A stretch of 57,907 nucleotides of DNA, from contig DIXJ01000014.1 of the NCBI GenBank assembly GCA_002436015.1, positions 1 to 57,907 on the forward strand. The letters run 5' to 3'. The DNA comes from Synergistaceae bacterium UBA6083 (lineage in GTDB: Bacteria; Synergistota; Synergistia; Synergistales; 79-D21). Both the position numbers and the translations under genes were made by a program. Under the pieces are notes generated by a model. The model was given only the letters and a program-made list of their open reading frames with translations. It was not told the origin of the DNA and made no database searches. Within the stretch, counting starts at the first letter, position 1, and each line of letters starts with the position of its first letter. Shown here piece by piece: positions 49,896-57,907 of the stretch.

Positions 49896-51411
49896 AAAGG
49901 CATTTATCTACTGGGGAGCGATCCTCCTCACGATCCTTCTGATCGGGATCGGTGCGATCCTCCTGGGAAGGGACAGGGGGCCTCGCCTCACGGGGTGCCT
50001 GCCAAGACCTCTTGCAGGCATTCCGTACCTCATCGTCGAAAGGGTGCCCGGGCCTACGGGGATGGGCTTTTCCGAGGGACCCTTCGAACTGGTCCGATCG
50101 GTCCTCGGAGAAGAGGCCTGGGAAGGTTTTGCCAAAGTGACTGAAAAGGTTCCCGCCAGCTTCATGGTCACCTTCGGTGAAGAAGGGGCGCGATTCTGGG
50201 CGGTCGCGGCGATCGATCCCGGGGCCATGGACGAGTTGTCCGGCGGAAACCTGCCCGCAGAGTGGGGCGAGGTTTTCGAGGGAAGCCTTCTCCATGATCA
50301 ATCGGACGGGAAAGTGCGAACCTGGAGCCTGGTTCACCCGGGAGGAGCCTCGATGGTCCTCCGGCGTGAAGGAAACCTGCTCCTTGTCGCGGAAAGTGCA
50401 GGGGAGCTTGACCGGATGCAGGCGGCCCGGAAGGGACGCCTGGAGTCCGTCTCCTCCGTTTGGCGCGTCAAGCCTTCATGGATGGGACACCTGAGGGTGA
50501 CGGACGCAGGGAGACCTGGGCTCCTGCCTCTTTTAGGAAGCGAGGCGAGAGGGGCGGGCAAGATGGAACCGGTGATGATCGAAGCGGCATGGAGGCCTGT
50601 TCCCCCGTTTGGCGGCGAGGGGGCCTGGGTTTCGGAGGGAGTGGGAAAAAGGATCTCTGCCGGGACCGGGTCCCTGGCGGGACCTATTCCCTGGGACTTG
50701 AAACTCGCTTTCCCGGAGCCCCTTGCGCTGGCCGTGGGAGCCAACGGGCCTGTCAACACTGCCGTGATGGAGCCGGTATCGGGGGATGAGGGGCTAGGAT
50801 ACCAGGAAGGCCATGGTTTCTGGAAAACCTGGACCGGGCTTCCGGAAGAACGGGTGCGCCGTTTTCTCCAGGGCCCCGTTGTCTTTTCAGTCGGGGGAAC
50901 CGCTCGCACGATGGGAATACCGACGCCAGGGTTCCTGGTGGAATTCCCGGGACGAAAGGAAGACGGGCCGATGTTCGTCCGGGCTCTCCTGGGGGAGAGA
51001 TGGGGGGTTTCGGGTCTCCTCGGGCGCGAAGTCAGGGGATTCGATGTGGGCGGTGCCATCCCGCTGCCGTTTACCGTCATGGCGGCTGCCAACAGGGAAA
51101 CGGCCCTGGTTGGATACCTCGAGCCGGAATCGCTTGGCAGATCTCGCATTCCCGGGGAATTGTCGGCGGAGTTCAGCGAGCCGGCGTTTTCCTGGCTATG
51201 GATAGACGGAGCGGTCCTTTCAAGGGCACTTGAAGGCCTTACGCCGGATAGCCCGGGCTTCCGCCTGCTGGGGCTCGAGGGAAAGGCCCGGAACCTTGAG
51301 CTTGCCTTGAGGCTGGTCGGGGGAATAGGCAATCTATCGGCAGTCATGCCGACACCGGACTCGGGGCATGTCTCCTGGAGCGGGGTTGAACCGCGGGACG
51401 GGCAGCCTTAG
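49888..51411 (+). CDS. large membrane-anchored extracytoplasmic protein, function unknown
   Basis: 507 residues. ATG 49888 is chosen (GGGGAGG eight bases upstream; ATG 49882 is too near). An N-terminal signal anchor (KKAFIYWGAILLTILLIGIG, about 3-27) precedes a long soluble region with repeated Gly/Pro/Trp-rich beta segments, possibly two related halves (about 40-250 and 260-500). No catalytic motif is recognised. It ends 42 bases before tyrS. Confidence 0.7.
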   Translation: MRKKAFIYWGAILLTILLIGIGAILLGRDRGPRLTGCLPRPLAGIPYLIVERVPGPTGMGFSEGPFELVRSVLGEEAWEGFAKVTEKVPASFMVTFGEEGARFWAVAAIDPGAMDELSGGNLPAEWGEVFEGSLLHDQSDGKVRTWSLVHPGGASMVLRREGNLLLVAESAGELDRMQAARKGRLESVSSVWRVKPSWMGHLRVTDAGRPGLLPLLGSEARGAGKMEPVMIEAAWRPVPPFGGEGAWVSEGVGKRISAGTGSLAGPIPWDLKLAFPEPLALAVGANGPVNTAVMEPVSGDEGLGYQEGHGFWKTWTGLPEERVRRFLQGPVVFSVGGTARTMGIPTPGFLVEFPGRKEDGPMFVRALLGERWGVSGLLGREVRGFDVGGAIPLPFTVMAAANRETALVGYLEPESLGRSRIPGELSAEFSEPAFSWLWIDGAVLSRALEGLTPDSPGFRLLGLEGKARNLELALRLVGGIGNLSAVMPTPDSGHVSWSGVEPRDGQP

Positions 51412-51453
51412 AATGGGGCGGTCCAAAACAATTGCTGGGAGGATTGTCGATCA

Positions 51454-52734
51454 ATGAGAGATAATGCGTTTTCCGTCCTGATGGAAAGGGGAATCGTCGA
51501 ATACTGCTCATCCCCCGAAGACCTGAAGGCTGTTTTCGATGAGGGCATGGTGACCGCTTACGTCGGGTTCGACCCGACGGCCTCCAGCCTCCATGTCGGT
51601 CACCTGATCCCGATCATGGGCCTGGCCTGGCTCCAGAGACTGGGACACCGCCCGATCGCCATCCTGGGAGTCGGTACGGGCCTGATCGGCGACCCTTCCG
51701 GAAAGAGCAAGGAAAGAAACCTGTTGACGCTGGAGCAGGTCGAAAAGAACATGTTCTCCATCCGGGAGCAGCTTGCCCATTTCCTGGAATTCCAGGCGGG
51801 GAGCAATTCTGCCTTGATGATCAGCAACTATGACTGGCTCGGAGGGCTGAAACTCCTGGATTTTCTCCGGGATACGGGTAAACACTTTTCGATCAACACA
51901 ATGATTGCCCGGGAGTACGTCAAGTCGCGACTGGAGGACCCGGAGAAGTCGATTTCATTCACCGAGTTCACCTACATGCTTTTGCAGGCCTACGATTTTT
52001 ATCACCTCTGCGAGAACCACGACTGTCTCCTGCAGATGGGTGGCAACGACCAGCAGGGCAATATCCTGGCCGGTGTCGAGCTGATCCGCAAGAAGACTGG
52101 GAAACAGGCGTTTTGCTTGACCTATCCGCTGCTTTTGACCTCGGCGGGCACGAAATTCGGGAAGACGGAAGAGGGGGCGGTCTGGCTCTCTCCCGATCTC
52201 ACCTCTCCTTACCGCTTCTACCAGTTCTGGATCAACGCAGAGGATGGCATGGTGAGTCGGCTTCTGAGGCTGTTCACCTTCCTTCCCAACCGGGAGGTCG
52301 AAGAACTCGTCAAGACTCATGAAGCCCATCCCGAGCGCAGGGAGGCCCAAAAAGTACTGGCCTTCGAAGTGACCCGGAATGTCCACGGGGAGCATGCGGC
52401 CCTGGGAGCCCGCAGAGCCAGCGAAATCCTATTCGGGGAAAATTTCGAGCCTGCCGATCTTGACGAAGAGATGATCGCCATCCTGTCGAAAGAGGTCCCA
52501 TCGGGCGAAGTGAATCGTCCCCTCCCCCTCGCGGCAGCCGACATCCTCGTGGAGGCGGGAGCTTGCACCAGCAAGGGAGAGGCCAGGAGGCTCATCCAGG
52601 GTGGGGGTGTTCTCCTCAACGGGCGAAAGGTCGTCGATCCCCAATCGCCGGTGGAGGGGTCGGATTGTCTCCCTGGAGGGGCCCTGTTCCTGAGGTTGGG
52701 GAAGAAACGGTTTCACCTGGCCTGGGCCAGGTGA
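51454..52734 (+). CDS. tyrS: tyrosyl-tRNA synthetase
   Basis: Charges tRNA-Tyr. 426 residues, class I: HVGH (HIGH) near 48-51, GDPSGKSKER, GGNDQQGNI tyrosine site, KFGKTEEG as the KMSKS equivalent, and a C-terminal S4 RNA-binding domain (about 355-420, TSKGEARRLIQGGGV). Length and motifs are standard. ATG start with GGGAGGA upstream. It ends in a strong bidirectional terminator. Confidence 0.96.
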   Translation: MRDNAFSVLMERGIVEYCSSPEDLKAVFDEGMVTAYVGFDPTASSLHVGHLIPIMGLAWLQRLGHRPIAILGVGTGLIGDPSGKSKERNLLTLEQVEKNMFSIREQLAHFLEFQAGSNSALMISNYDWLGGLKLLDFLRDTGKHFSINTMIAREYVKSRLEDPEKSISFTEFTYMLLQAYDFYHLCENHDCLLQMGGNDQQGNILAGVELIRKKTGKQAFCLTYPLLLTSAGTKFGKTEEGAVWLSPDLTSPYRFYQFWINAEDGMVSRLLRLFTFLPNREVEELVKTHEAHPERREAQKVLAFEVTRNVHGEHAALGARRASEILFGENFEPADLDEEMIAILSKEVPSGEVNRPLPLAAADILVEAGACTSKGEARRLIQGGGVLLNGRKVVDPQSPVEGSDCLPGGALFLRLGKKRFHLAWAR

Positions 52735-52783
52735 GGAGAGAAAAAACGGAGGGGGCCAAAGCCCCCTCCGTTTTTTCTCTCCT
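52734..52783. terminator. bidirectional terminator after tyrS
   Basis: AGGAGAGAAAAAACGGAGGG (arm in part) pairs perfectly with its complement; CAAA loop, six-T run on the right and six-A run on the left. It starts on the last base of tyrS and touches the stop of the convergent gene. Confidence 0.92.
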
Positions 52784-53705
52784 AGGACTGCTTCTGGTGG
52801 GCGGCGCGATTCCAGGCCGAGAGGACCTTCTCTCCCTCGACGGCGTCCAGGAAGCCCCAGCAGGCGAGCCCGATTTCCCTCAAGGAAAGGTTTCTCCTGG
52901 TCCGCAAATCCTCCCAGGTGACGGTGGGGATCGCGATCCAGCTTCGGATCGAAAGTTCGGAAAGGCCGGACCTCGCATCGGAGGATTCGAGCCAGACCTG
53001 GAGCAGGGTTCCCTCGGGGCTGCGAATGACAGCCGGGTTGGATTCCTCGAGGTCAAGCCGGCGGAGGGAGTGCCCGGTGAAGCCGAGAGCTTCCAGTTCG
53101 GTGAAGACGTTCGTGTCGAAAGTCCCTCCAAGGGAGAACCATTGCTTTGGAAGGTTCCCGCGGTCTTCGAAAGCCGAGGGGCAGAGCCGAAGCCACGTCC
53201 GGATCCGCTGCAGCATTTCTCGGCCCCCCCAAAGAAGGGCGAATCGGATGCCCCAGAAAGCCGTACGAAGGGTGATGGAGGCCGAAAGGGCCTCGGAAAG
53301 ACGCCTTTCGCTCACCCCGAACTCTTCCCGCCAGGACGGAATGGACTTCAGGGCGTCTTCAAGAACCACGATCGAGGAAACGGGGTCTCCCGGGGGATCC
53401 ATTCGGCTGGCCAGGGCTGACCGGAGAGTGGAAACCGCTTCTCCGGTCAGGCATATTTCGTCAAGGCCCATGAGTGGGATGGCAGCCGGATGGCCGTCGT
53501 AGAGGGTGATCTCCTCCCATTCGGCCTGCCCGATCTTTCCCCATTGCCATTTTTCGAAGGACCCGAAAAGGGTTCGGCCAACGAGGGCCCTCTTGAAAGG
53601 GAGGAGAAGGACGACGTCATCGGGATGTGTGGGCGGGAGGCCTGGGGGCACGTGAATTCCGGGAAGAGAGACGATTTCTCCACTTGAGAGAAGTTCAAAC
53701 AGCAT
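52782..53705 (-). CDS. uncharacterised protein of 307 residues
   Basis: ATG 53705 is preceded by GGAGGTGA with eight bases spacing. The product looks soluble, Leu/Trp-rich, with no membrane segment, metal motif or known domain visible; it may contain two similar alpha/beta halves. A TTGATG/TAAATT promoter lies upstream. It is transcribed alone between a promoter and a terminator. No function is proposed. Confidence 0.7.
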   Translation of the reverse strand: MLFELLSSGEIVSLPGIHVPPGLPPTHPDDVVLLLPFKRALVGRTLFGSFEKWQWGKIGQAEWEEITLYDGHPAAIPLMGLDEICLTGEAVSTLRSALASRMDPPGDPVSSIVVLEDALKSIPSWREEFGVSERRLSEALSASITLRTAFWGIRFALLWGGREMLQRIRTWLRLCPSAFEDRGNLPKQWFSLGGTFDTNVFTELEALGFTGHSLRRLDLEESNPAVIRSPEGTLLQVWLESSDARSGLSELSIRSWIAIPTVTWEDLRTRRNLSLREIGLACWGFLDAVEGEKVLSAWNRAAHQKQS

Positions 53706-53726
53706 GGCCCTCACCTCCGGACTATC

Positions 53727-53755
53727 AATTTACCACGTTGTAGATATAACATCAA
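53727..53755 (-). promoter_or_regulatory. promoter of the 307-residue protein gene
   Basis: On the minus strand TTGATG (53755-53750), 17 bases, TAAATT (53732-53727), in an AT-rich divergent gap. A weaker plus-strand candidate for the tautomerase gene is TTGTAG (53738) with TAAAAG (53762). Confidence 0.55.
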
Positions 53756-53821
53756 TACCGGTAAAAGCGTTGCGGATCGTGTAGGATGGAGGAAACCAGG
53801 TAAAAGAAGGGGGGTGCAGGA

Positions 53822-54010
53822 ATGCCGATTATCGAGGTTCACATGCTGGAGGGCAGGACGATTGAACAGAAACGGGAGCTTGTCGGACAGGTGACCGAAG
53901 CCGTATGCAGGGCGTTGGGCGCGCGGCCGGAACAGGTCCGGATCATCCTGTCGGAGATGGCGAAGGAGGATTATGCCATAGCGGGGACTCTCAACTGCGA
54001 CAAGGATTAG
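53822..54010 (+). CDS. 4-oxalocrotonate tautomerase family protein
   Basis: 62 residues, the standard size. After Met removal the catalytic Pro1 is exposed (MPIIEVHMLEGRT); the helix ..EQKRELVGQVTEAVCRALG.. (cited in part) and the C-terminal strand follow the family pattern. Substrate unknown; bacterial copies often have promiscuous tautomerase activity. It ends seven bases before the end of the convergent acyltransferase gene. Confidence 0.88.
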   Translation: MPIIEVHMLEGRTIEQKRELVGQVTEAVCRALGARPEQVRIILSEMAKEDYAIAGTLNCDKD

Positions 54011-54017
54011 GATTGGT

Positions 54018-54887
54018 TTAGGAAAGCGGAAGATTCTTCCCCCAGCGGCGGTGCAGCCATAGCCACTGGCCAGGTTCCTTCCGTATCGCTCTTTCGATGG
54101 CCTGGTTGCAGCGGTGGGTCAGTTCGAGGATCCGTTCCCCTCGGTTTCCTGTCTCCGGAAAGGGAATGGGGGAAAAAATCTCCACCCTGTGGTTGAAAGG
54201 AGCCTCCCTGTAGGAAAAAACCGGCACGACAGGGCAACCTGCCAGGATTCCGAGGGAAGCTGCGCCGGCAAACGTGGTGGCCGTCCTGCCCATGAAAGGG
54301 ACTTCAAGCCCCCCGTGCCGGTCCCCCAGCTGGTCGGAAAGGATGCCGAGAAAGCCTCCCTTGCGCAGGAGGTCGACCGCGGCCTTCATGTTGGCGTTCT
54401 TCGGCAAGGTCTTCAGGCCCACGTGGGCTCGAAATTCATCGATTGTCGTGCGGTAGTCCGGGTCGTCGGGATCGCGAACGATGGCCGTAAGGGGGTAGCC
54501 TCGCTGGCAGAGCCAGGCCGCCAGGAGTTCCCAATTTCCGAGGTGACCGGTCAGGATGATCGCGCCTTTTCCGGCTTCTGCTGCCTTCACCAGGTGTTCT
54601 TCGCCGTCCGTTCGATGGATCCAGGCCAGGCTTTGTGCGGGATCCGCCTGGAGGGCGAGATATTCGGCCGTCATCCAGGCCAGGTGGCTGTAAACTTCCC
54701 GGAGCACCCGCTCACGGAAATCCTCGCTGGATTCCGGGTAGGCCAGGGCCAGGTTGGCCAAGGCTTCCCGATCTCTCGGGCGGGTGCAGCGGAGGGCAAA
54801 ATCGAGGAATCCGGCCAGGCTATCGGCCCTCCACCCGGGTGCCGGGAACCGGGCGACCGATTTCATGACGTTTTTTTTCCAGCCCAT
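54018..54887 (-). CDS. LpxL/HtrB-family lysophospholipid (lipid A) acyltransferase, second copy
   Basis: 289 residues. H(X)4E catalytic motif in GHLGNWELL, SDQLGDRHGG and VPFMGRTATTF are typical, as is the C-terminal PGQWLWLHRRWG. ATG 54887 has AAGGAGA upstream. It is distinct in sequence from the copy at 12010-12864, so the two may add different chains in lipid A synthesis. It is encoded just downstream of the CoA-disulfide reductase but separated from it by a terminator. Confidence 0.87.
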   Translation of the reverse strand: MGWKKNVMKSVARFPAPGWRADSLAGFLDFALRCTRPRDREALANLALAYPESSEDFRERVLREVYSHLAWMTAEYLALQADPAQSLAWIHRTDGEEHLVKAAEAGKGAIILTGHLGNWELLAAWLCQRGYPLTAIVRDPDDPDYRTTIDEFRAHVGLKTLPKNANMKAAVDLLRKGGFLGILSDQLGDRHGGLEVPFMGRTATTFAGAASLGILAGCPVVPVFSYREAPFNHRVEIFSPIPFPETGNRGERILELTHRCNQAIERAIRKEPGQWLWLHRRWGKNLPLS

Positions 54888-54910
54888 CCTTGAATCTCCT
54901 TTATTAGACG

Positions 54911-54945
54911 CGAAAAGCGGCCCGGTTGAAAACCGGGCCGCTTTC
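54911..54945 (-). terminator. terminator of the CoA-disulfide reductase gene
   Basis: On the minus strand GCGGCCCGGTT / AACCGGGCCGC, short loop, then four T. Confidence 0.88.
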
Positions 54946-54956
54946 ACTTTAACCGA

Positions 54957-56648
54957 TTACGCTTCCAGTTGGAAGGGCCAGCCCGCGACCCCCGTTTCCA
55001 GGAGGGCTACATTCTCTAGGCCGTGAGATCTTAGGATGCTGAGCGCATCCCAGCCGCGAACGGAAATCTTGCAGAAGGCCACGATTTCCTTGTCCTTCGG
55101 CAGGGTAGCCCCCCTTTCCCAGAGGGCTCCAAGGGGGATGTACGTGATGTTTTCAAAGGGCAGTTTGCCGTCCCTTTGGGTTTCCTCCGGGGACCGGACA
55201 TCGAGGAGAACGAAATCCTCTCCTCGCTCGGCCTTTTCCTTCAACTCCATCGGACTGTAAGTTCGCATCAATCCCTCGACGTTGTTCCGCAGGGAGTTCG
55301 CAGCATGGGTAAGGGGGTCAAGTGCGGTCGAGAAAGGAGGGGCATACGCCAGGTCAGCGTCTGCAAGGTCGTCGATTGTCATGCCGCCTGTAATCGCAGC
55401 CACAAGCGTATCCAGGCGCTTTGACACGTCGCCTGCCCCGAATGCCTGCCCTCCGAGCAGCCTGCCGGTTTCACGGTCGGCAACAAGGCGCAGGGTGACG
55501 AGGGCAGACCCGGGCATGAAGTGGGGCTTGTCCGAGTTCATGATTGAAACGGTAACGGGGTCGAAGCCTGCTGCCCGTGCGGCCTCCACGCTGAGACCGG
55601 TTCGGCCGGCTGTGAATTCGAAAAGCCGCAGGATGGCCGTTCCAAGGACTCCCTTGAAATCAGCTCCCTTTCCGGCTATGGCGTCGGCGATCACGCGTCC
55701 CTGGCGGTTGGCGGTGGATCCCATCGGCTGCCTAACGGCTTTCCCGGTCAGGAGGTGGAAGGTTTCCACGCAGTCTCCTCCCGCGTAAACATGGGGGTCA
55801 CTGGTTCGCATTGCACGATTGACGGCAATTCCCCCGGTTGGGCCGATGGCAAGGCCTGCTTCCTTGGCCAGGACGATATTCGGCCTGACTCCTATTGCCA
55901 TGAGAACCATGTCGCAAGGCAGTTCACGGGCGTCCGTCCTGACTCCCGAGACGTCGCATCCTTCCCCGAGAATCTCGGTAACCCTTTCGCCGCCGTAAAA
56001 ATGGACGCCTTTCGCCTCCAGCACCTTGCGAACCCTGCTGGAAAACTCTTCGTCGAAGAGGGCTGGCAGGGGTCTATCCATGGCCTCCACGACGGAAACC
56101 TCCACTCCCCTCGCCTGGAGGGCTTCCACGACTTCCAACCCGACCAGGCCGCCTCCGATGATGACCGCCTTGTTGATTTTTCCGGCATCCAGCGTCGCTC
56201 TCATTGCCAAGGCGTCATCCATCGTCCAGAGCGTGTAGACGTGGTTCAGGTCAACTCCCGGCAGCGGGGGGCGTATGGGGCTCCCCCCCGTGGCCAGGAC
56301 AAGTTCGTCATAATGGAACTCCTTCTCCTGTCCCGTGGAAAGGTCGAGGGCAACCACCTTTTGCTCCTGTCGGTCGATCCGGGTGGCCATGTGGCGCGTA
56401 TGAACGTCGACCTGCTTCACCTTGCGGAAAAATGCGGTGTCCCGTATGACTCCTATGGGTGTGCTCATGAGATCCCGGTATTCCTTGACGATCCCCTGCA
56501 CGTAAAAGGGCAGCCCGCATCCGGCGTAGCTCAGGAACTCCCCTTTCTCCAATACCGTGATCTCAGCCCCCGGGTCAAGCCTTCTTAGCCGGGCGGCTAC
56601 TTTCCCGCCGCACGCGACACCTCCGACAATCAGGACTTTCTTTCCCAT
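54957..56648 (-). CDS. cdr: CoA-disulfide reductase / persulfide reductase with C-terminal rhodanese domain
   Basis: 563 residues. FAD/NAD(P)H flavoprotein (about 1-445) with IVGGVACGGKVAARLRR, active Cys44 in SYAGCGLPFYV, NAD motif IIGGGLVGLEVVEAL and FAD motif VYAGGDCVE, fused to a rhodanese domain (about 465-560) with catalytic Cys526 in AFCKISVRG. Such fusions reduce polysulfide or CoA persulfide and detoxify reactive sulfur. ATG 56648 has GGGGGGAG ten bases upstream. The promoter carries a CsoR/CstR-type operator. NADH oxidase is a related activity but Cys44 with the rhodanese fusion favours the sulfur role. Confidence 0.92.
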   Translation of the reverse strand: MGKKVLIVGGVACGGKVAARLRRLDPGAEITVLEKGEFLSYAGCGLPFYVQGIVKEYRDLMSTPIGVIRDTAFFRKVKQVDVHTRHMATRIDRQEQKVVALDLSTGQEKEFHYDELVLATGGSPIRPPLPGVDLNHVYTLWTMDDALAMRATLDAGKINKAVIIGGGLVGLEVVEALQARGVEVSVVEAMDRPLPALFDEEFSSRVRKVLEAKGVHFYGGERVTEILGEGCDVSGVRTDARELPCDMVLMAIGVRPNIVLAKEAGLAIGPTGGIAVNRAMRTSDPHVYAGGDCVETFHLLTGKAVRQPMGSTANRQGRVIADAIAGKGADFKGVLGTAILRLFEFTAGRTGLSVEAARAAGFDPVTVSIMNSDKPHFMPGSALVTLRLVADRETGRLLGGQAFGAGDVSKRLDTLVAAITGGMTIDDLADADLAYAPPFSTALDPLTHAANSLRNNVEGLMRTYSPMELKEKAERGEDFVLLDVRSPEETQRDGKLPFENITYIPLGALWERGATLPKDKEIVAFCKISVRGWDALSILRSHGLENVALLETGVAGWPFQLEA

Positions 56649-56684
56649 ATTCAACTTACTCCCCCCAGATGGTAATAATTTCAT

Positions 56685-56714
56685 ATTATACATACCCTCA
56701 TGGGTATTAAGCAA
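56685..56714 (-). promoter_or_regulatory. promoter with CsoR/CstR-type operator
   Basis: On the minus strand TTGCTT (56714-56709), 18 bases, TATAAT (56690-56685). The spacer is almost exactly filled by the perfect inverted repeat ATACCCTCATGGGTAT (56692-56707), matching the pattern bound by copper- or persulfide-sensing CsoR/CstR repressors. A persulfide-responsive repressor is the natural fit for the reductase-rhodanese gene it controls. Confidence 0.75.
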
Positions 56715-56734
56715 GGGGGGGTGCCAGCCAATTT

Positions 56735-57379
56735 TTAGTGCAGGATTCGATCAAGGACGTCCGGTAGCTCCTGCGGTCCTCGGATCGAGAATCCCCTTCC
56801 GACATGGGCGAACATGAGCGTGTCCGAAGCCCCGTCACCTACAGCGAAAGTCCGTTCGAAGGCGACGCTTGAAAGGCGGACCAGGCGTCTCGCCCAAGAG
56901 CCTTTTCCCCTCGGGGTGTCACCTTCATGGACGCGAAGGACGGCCTCCAGGTGGCCGTGACTTGCTCGGATTCCGTTGATGACTGGACGAAGGTTTCTTG
57001 AAAGAGACAGGCCCGACCTTTCGGCAAGGTTCTCTGCAACCCTCTCGAAGCCCGTAGAAATGATCGTGATGGAATATTTTTCTTCGGCGAGGGTCTCGAG
57101 GAAAGCCATGGATTGGGCGGGGAACGGAATCTCGTCGAGGATATGCAGGACCGTATCCAGGTCGGCACCGGCATGTTCCCATGCTTCCACGTCGAGTCGG
57201 CAAAAGGTTGCGTAATCGATTTCCCCCGACCGGTACCGGGTAAGGATGGGCACTCCGTGCGAATCCCAGATTCCCAGTCGCTCGTATACATAGCGCCATG
57301 GGCTTCCGACAGAGGTCAGCGTTCCGTCCAGGTCCAGCAGCACCAGTGATGGGGAGTGCGTTTTGCTCATCCGTCTCAC
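56735..57379 (-). CDS. HAD-superfamily phosphatase (phosphoserine phosphatase-like)
   Basis: 214 residues. Motif I LLDLDGTLT (nucleophile Asp near 16), motif II IISTGFERV, a lysine in GKGSWARRL and motif IV FAVGDGASDTLMF are complete, so it should be active. The four-helix cap insertion (about 25-90) resembles phosphoserine phosphatase. The GTG at 57379 has an excellent GGAGGAGG; ATG 57370 is the alternative. It ends 20 bases upstream of the reductase promoter. Confidence 0.87.
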   Translation of the reverse strand: MRRMSKTHSPSLVLLDLDGTLTSVGSPWRYVYERLGIWDSHGVPILTRYRSGEIDYATFCRLDVEAWEHAGADLDTVLHILDEIPFPAQSMAFLETLAEEKYSITIISTGFERVAENLAERSGLSLSRNLRPVINGIRASHGHLEAVLRVHEGDTPRGKGSWARRLVRLSSVAFERTFAVGDGASDTLMFAHVGRGFSIRGPQELPDVLDRILH

Positions 57380-57433
57380 CGTCCATTCCTCCTCCCCATT
57401 TTATCGCCAGGGAAAGTTTTTACGAAATAGGGC

Positions 57434-57462
57434 TTGACTTCATAACGGAACTTGGCTATGAT
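57434..57462 (+). promoter_or_regulatory. rRNA operon promoter
   Basis: TTGACT, 17 bases, TATGAT, close to consensus, about 97 bases before the mature 16S 5' end. The leader (57470-57558) is without an obvious gene. Confidence 0.75.
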
Positions 57463-57558
57463 ACCCGTCGCGTCGCCTGACGGGCGGCGCAAAAAGGGTT
57501 CCACCAGCACCTTGACAAGCGTAAGGGAAGAGAGAGCAGCGAAGGTTTTCGAAAGTAA

Positions 57559-57907
57559 GCCATGGAGAGTTTGATCCTGGCTCAGGACGAACGCTGGCGG
57601 CGTGCTTAACACATGCAAGTCGAACGGTCAGCACCGGAAGGTTCGCTGGAAGGTGCTGTTAGTGGCGGACGGGTGAGTAACGCGTGAGGACATGGCTCCA
57701 GGAGGGGGATAACGTTTGGAAACGGACGCTAAGACCCCATATGCCGGAAGGTGAAAATGGCGCAAGCCAGCCTGGAGAGTGACTCGCGTCCTATCAGCTA
57801 GTTGGTGGGGTGAAGGCCTACCAAGGCGATGACGGGTAGCCGACCTGAGAGGGTGGCCGGCCACACTGGAACTGAGATACGGTCCAGACTCCTACGGGAG
57901 GCAGCAG
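57559..57907 (+). rRNA. rrs: 16S ribosomal RNA, 5' part (cut by the window end)
   Basis: The universal 27F site (AGAGTTTGATCCTGGCTCAG) is at 57566 and the conserved CTCCTACGGGAGGCAGCAG ends the window, so about the first 350 bases of the gene are present. The 5' end is placed by comparison with E. coli numbering and may be off by a few bases. The visible variable regions look Synergistetes-like, supporting the organism call. Confidence 0.95.

Noticed and set aside
48847..50337. Minus-strand open frame of about 500 codons
   Set aside because: Antisense to the beta-CASP nuclease and the following gene; no recognisable motif.
1..57907. CRISPR arrays, tRNA genes, insertion sequences, prophage
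   Set aside because: No regularly spaced repeats, cloverleaf-forming segments, transposase or phage genes were seen; intergenic gaps are all under about 200 bases.

Overview
The window is a GC-rich bacterial chromosome segment, tightly packed and with many GTG/TTG starts. It ends inside the 5' part of a 16S rRNA gene whose first about 350 bases read as Synergistetes-like. The gene content agrees with this: a sodium-pumping methylmalonyl-CoA decarboxylase, TRAP and YfcC-type carriers, peptide/N-acyl-amino-acid hydrolases, oxygen-detoxifying flavodiiron machinery and lipid A-type acyltransferases point to an anaerobic, amino-acid-fermenting, Gram-negative-type (diderm) organism. Phylum assignment is inference from these signs; genus cannot be called.

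Layout. 1-4.2 kb: methylmalonyl-CoA epimerase plus decarboxylase (mce-mmdA-D-C-B), closed by a terminator. 4.2-5.7 kb: two-subunit class I fumarate hydratase. 5.8-8.8 kb: TAXI-type TRAP receptor and fused permease separated by a very strong hairpin. 8.9-10.1 kb: MFS carrier. 10.1-13.7 kb: a small Fe-S membrane protein divergent from a cysteine desulfidase operon, with an operator-like palindrome shared between the two promoters. 13.8-15.7 kb (minus): Asp/Glu racemase and dicarboxylate/glutamate symporter. 15.8-18 kb: patatin-POTRA-barrel protein (type Vd autotransporter). 18-19.5 kb: proS.

19.6-26.3 kb is the most distinctive block: macro domain protein, polyphosphate kinase, CHAD protein, a metallophosphoesterase fused to an exopolyphosphatase-type HD domain, and Ppx, all tightly spaced or overlapping and meeting a convergent sirtuin. 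It looks like a dedicated polyphosphate synthesis/binding/turnover operon with an ADP-ribose reader at its head.

27-35 kb: nucleobase carrier, FAD dehydrogenase, a ferritin/flavin reductase/flavodiiron block, a TIGR02757 protein, an Atg22-like MFS carrier. 34.7-36.9 kb: regulated ferredoxin and cupin genes and a DMT exporter. 37-42.6 kb: small cysteine protein, YfcC carrier, D-aminoacylase and two M20 peptidases, a likely uptake-and-hydrolysis operon for modified amino acids or peptides. 42.6-54.9 kb: dCMP deaminase, HD protein, P1 peptidase, a two-component system, a beta-CASP nuclease, tyrS, several unrecognised genes and a second acyltransferase. 55-57.4 kb: CoA-disulfide reductase-rhodanese under a CsoR/CstR-type operator, and a HAD phosphatase. 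57.4 kb to the end: rRNA promoter and 16S start.

No intergenic stretch exceeds about 200 bases. No CRISPR array, insertion sequence, prophage or tRNA gene was seen.
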